Origin: Prevotellaceae bacterium UBA7028
GTDB lineage: Bacteria > Bacteroidota > Bacteroidia > Bacteroidales > Bacteroidaceae
Reading direction: 5' to 3'
Length of the DNA stretch: 6,383 bases
Assembly (NCBI GenBank): GCA_002494215.1
Contig: DLBF01000036.1
Coordinates: 1-6,383 of the forward strand
Position numbers and translations under genes: made by a program
Shown: positions 4,923 to 6,383 of the stretch, one piece after another
Position numbering within the stretch: the stretch's first letter is position 1
Layout of the letters: the number at the start of each line of letters is the position of its first letter
The notes under the pieces: generated by a model
Seen by the model: only the letters and a program-made list of their open reading frames with translations
The model's database searches: none
Told to the model about the DNA's origin: nothing

Positions 4923-6383
4923 ATGAAACATCAACTGAGGAGTGCCGTTTGTACCGAGGGTCGCCGTATGGCAGGCGCCCGTGCTTTGTGGGTGGCAAAC
5001 GGTATGAAGCGCGAGCAGTTTGGCAAGCCCATTATTGCCATAGTGAACTCATTTACACAGTTTGTACCCGGTCATACCCATCTGCATGAGATTGGTCAGA
5101 TTGTGAAGGCCGAGATAGAGAAACTGGGTTGCTATGCTGCTGAGTTCAATACCATTGCCGTGGACGACGGCATAGCCATGGGCCACGATGGTATGCTGTA
5201 CTCTTTGCCTTCGCGCGACATTATTGCCGACTCTGTTGAGTATATGGTGAATGCACATAAGGCAGATGCCATGGTGTGCATCAGCAACTGTGATAAGGTT
5301 ACGCCTGGTATGCTGATGGCTGCCATGCGTCTGAATATCCCTGCCGTCTTTGTCAGCGGCGGACCTATGGAGGCCGGTAAGGTAAACGGTGAGAATGCCG
5401 ACCTGATTACAGCTATGATTAAGGGTGGCGACCCCACCGTCAGCGATGAGGAACTGGAGATTGTGGAACACAGCGCATGTCCAGGTTGTGGTGCTTGCTC
5501 GGGTATGTTCACGGCTAATTCTATGAACTCCCTGACAGAAGCATTGGGATTCTCGCTGCCAGGCAACGGAAGTATCTTGGCTACCCATGTAAACCGTGTA
5601 CAGCTCTTCAAGGATGCTGCCAAACTGATTGTAAAAAATGCCTTTGCCTATTACGAGGATGGCGACGACTCGGTTCTGCCAAGGAGTATCGCTACTCGTC
5701 AGGCTTTCCTAAATGCTATGACATTGGATATTGCTATGGGTGCCTCTACCAATACGGTACTTCACTTGTTGGCTGTAGCTCAGGAAGGTGGGGTGGACTT
5801 TAAGATGAGTGACATTGATGCACTCTCACGTAAAGTACCCTTCCTCTGTAAGTTGGCTCCCAACTGGCAGAAGTATTCTATTCAGGAAGAGAACCGTGCA
5901 GGTGGTATCCTGGGTATTCTGGGCGAGTTGGCTAAGGGCAATCTGCTGGATTTAACCTGCAAGCGTGTAAACGGCGCTACGCTGGGTGAGGATATCAAGA
6001 AGTATTCTATCACGGGTGAGACTATCGACCCTGAGGCCGATCGTATCTATCACAGCGCTCCGGCCGGTAAGTTCTCTACCAAGATGGGTTCTCAGGATAC
6101 TCGTTGGGAAAGTCTTGATACCGACCGTGTGAATGGATGTATCCGCGATATTGAGCATGCATACACAAAGGATGGCGGTATGGCCGTTCTCTTTGGAAAT
6201 ATCGCTCAGGACGGCTGCGTAGTTAAGACAGCTGGCGTAGCTCCTGAGTTGTGGCATTTCGAGGGCCCTGCTGTTTGTTTCGACTCTCAGGAAGATGCCT
6301 GCGAGGGAATCTTGGGTGGCAAGGTAAAGAAGGGTGACTGCGTGGTTATCACTCACGAAGGTCCTAAGGGTGGTCCTGGTATG
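4923..6383 (+). CDS. ilvD: Dihydroxy-acid dehydratase (3' truncated by the window)
   Basis: IlvD dehydrates 2,3-dihydroxy-isovalerate and 2,3-dihydroxy-3-methylvalerate to the 2-keto acids that precede valine, leucine and isoleucine. The frame is open for 487 codons to the window edge; the family is about 600-620 residues, so roughly the last fifth is missing. The start [20 protein letters not shown] fits the family. Visible motifs are [10 protein letters not shown] (42-51), VDDGIAMGH with the metal-binding Asp81-Asp82, [12 protein letters not shown] (119-130; cluster Cys123 and Lys125), [16 protein letters not shown] (186-201; Cys192 aligns with the E. coli cluster cysteine) and [10 protein letters not shown] (273-282). 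The region around 42-51 lacks the extra cysteine of [2Fe-2S] enzymes and matches the E. coli-type, oxygen-sensitive [4Fe-4S] class, as expected for an anaerobe. In Bacteroidales ilvD commonly heads an ilvD-ilvB-ilvN-ilvC cluster, which would lie beyond the window. Confidence 0.97.
   Translation, partial: MKHQLRSAVCTEGRRMAGARALWVANGMKREQFGKPIIAIVNSFTQFVPGHTHLHEIGQIVKAEIEKLGCYAAEFNTIAVDDGIAMGHDGMLYSLPSRDIIADSVEYMVNAHKADAMVCISNCDKVTPGMLMAAMRLNIPAVFVSGGPMEAGKVNGENADLITAMIKGGDPTVSDEELEIVEHSACPGCGACSGMFTANSMNSLTEALGFSLPGNGSILATHVNRVQLFKDAAKLIVKNAFAYYEDGDDSVLPRSIATRQAFLNAMTLDIAMGASTNTVLHLLAVAQEGGVDFKMSDIDALSRKVPFLCKLAPNWQKYSIQEENRAGGILGILGELAKGNLLDLTCKRVNGATLGEDIKKYSITGETIDPEADRIYHSAPAGKFSTKMGSQDTRWESLDTDRVNGCIRDIEHAYTKDGGMAVLFGNIAQDGCVVKTAGVAPELWHFEGPAVCFDSQEDACEGILGGKVKKGDCVVITHEGPKGGPGM

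Noticed and set aside
4705..4998. Minus-strand open frame of 97 codons across the ilvD start
   Set aside because: It overlaps the strong ilvD promoter, ribosome site and N-terminus on the opposite strand, and its translation has no recognisable domain or sensible composition.
5049..6356. Three long minus-strand open frames (5049-5588, 5132-5623, 5952-6356)
   Set aside because: They are antisense to the conserved ilvD frame, which is open and carries all the family motifs. Their translations look like codon-bias shadows.

Overview
The window looks like a chromosomal segment of a member of Bacteroidota, most likely order Bacteroidales and probably a Prevotella-like lineage. Three things point there. 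Two promoters match the Bacteroidota pattern TTTG-N19..21-TAnnTTTG. Two genes belong to families that I recognise as largely Bacteroidota-specific (DUF4421 and DUF5362). Most starts lack a Shine-Dalgarno sequence. These assignments come from reading the sequence and from memory of the families; no database search was run.

Layout. On the + strand, positions 1-49 are the last codons of a gene whose C-terminus resembles glycoside hydrolase family 16. Next come an ECF-type sigma factor (70-543) and, 3 bp later, a four-helix membrane protein (547-1128) that probably controls it. A minus-strand block meets this pair tail to tail with no spacer. Read from high to low coordinates it holds a small DUF5362-like membrane protein (4066-4521), a strong hairpin (4014-4052), a DUF4421 probable outer-membrane barrel protein (2954-3940), a SlyD-like FKBP prolyl isomerase with a Cys/Gly-rich tail (2266-2859) and chorismate synthase aroC (1129-2205). 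After a 401-bp intergenic region, ilvD (4923 to the window end, 3' truncated) runs on the + strand, divergent from the DUF5362 gene.

How the genes work together. AroC and IlvD are housekeeping biosynthesis enzymes, for the common aromatic precursor chorismate and for branched-chain amino acids. The FKBP gene has its own clear promoter and probably carries aroC on the same transcript, since only 60 bp separate them and no second promoter is visible. The sigma factor and membrane protein form a two-gene regulatory unit. The membrane protein lacks the zinc-binding motif of classical anti-sigma factors and has almost no periplasmic part.

No mobile element, CRISPR array, rRNA or tRNA is seen. Most of the content is ordinary. 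The points most worth a second look are the sigma/membrane-protein pair, the cysteine-only metal-binding tail of the FKBP, a heptamer repeat just before aroC, and an 11-bp direct repeat with 22-bp periodicity between the DUF5362 gene and ilvD.
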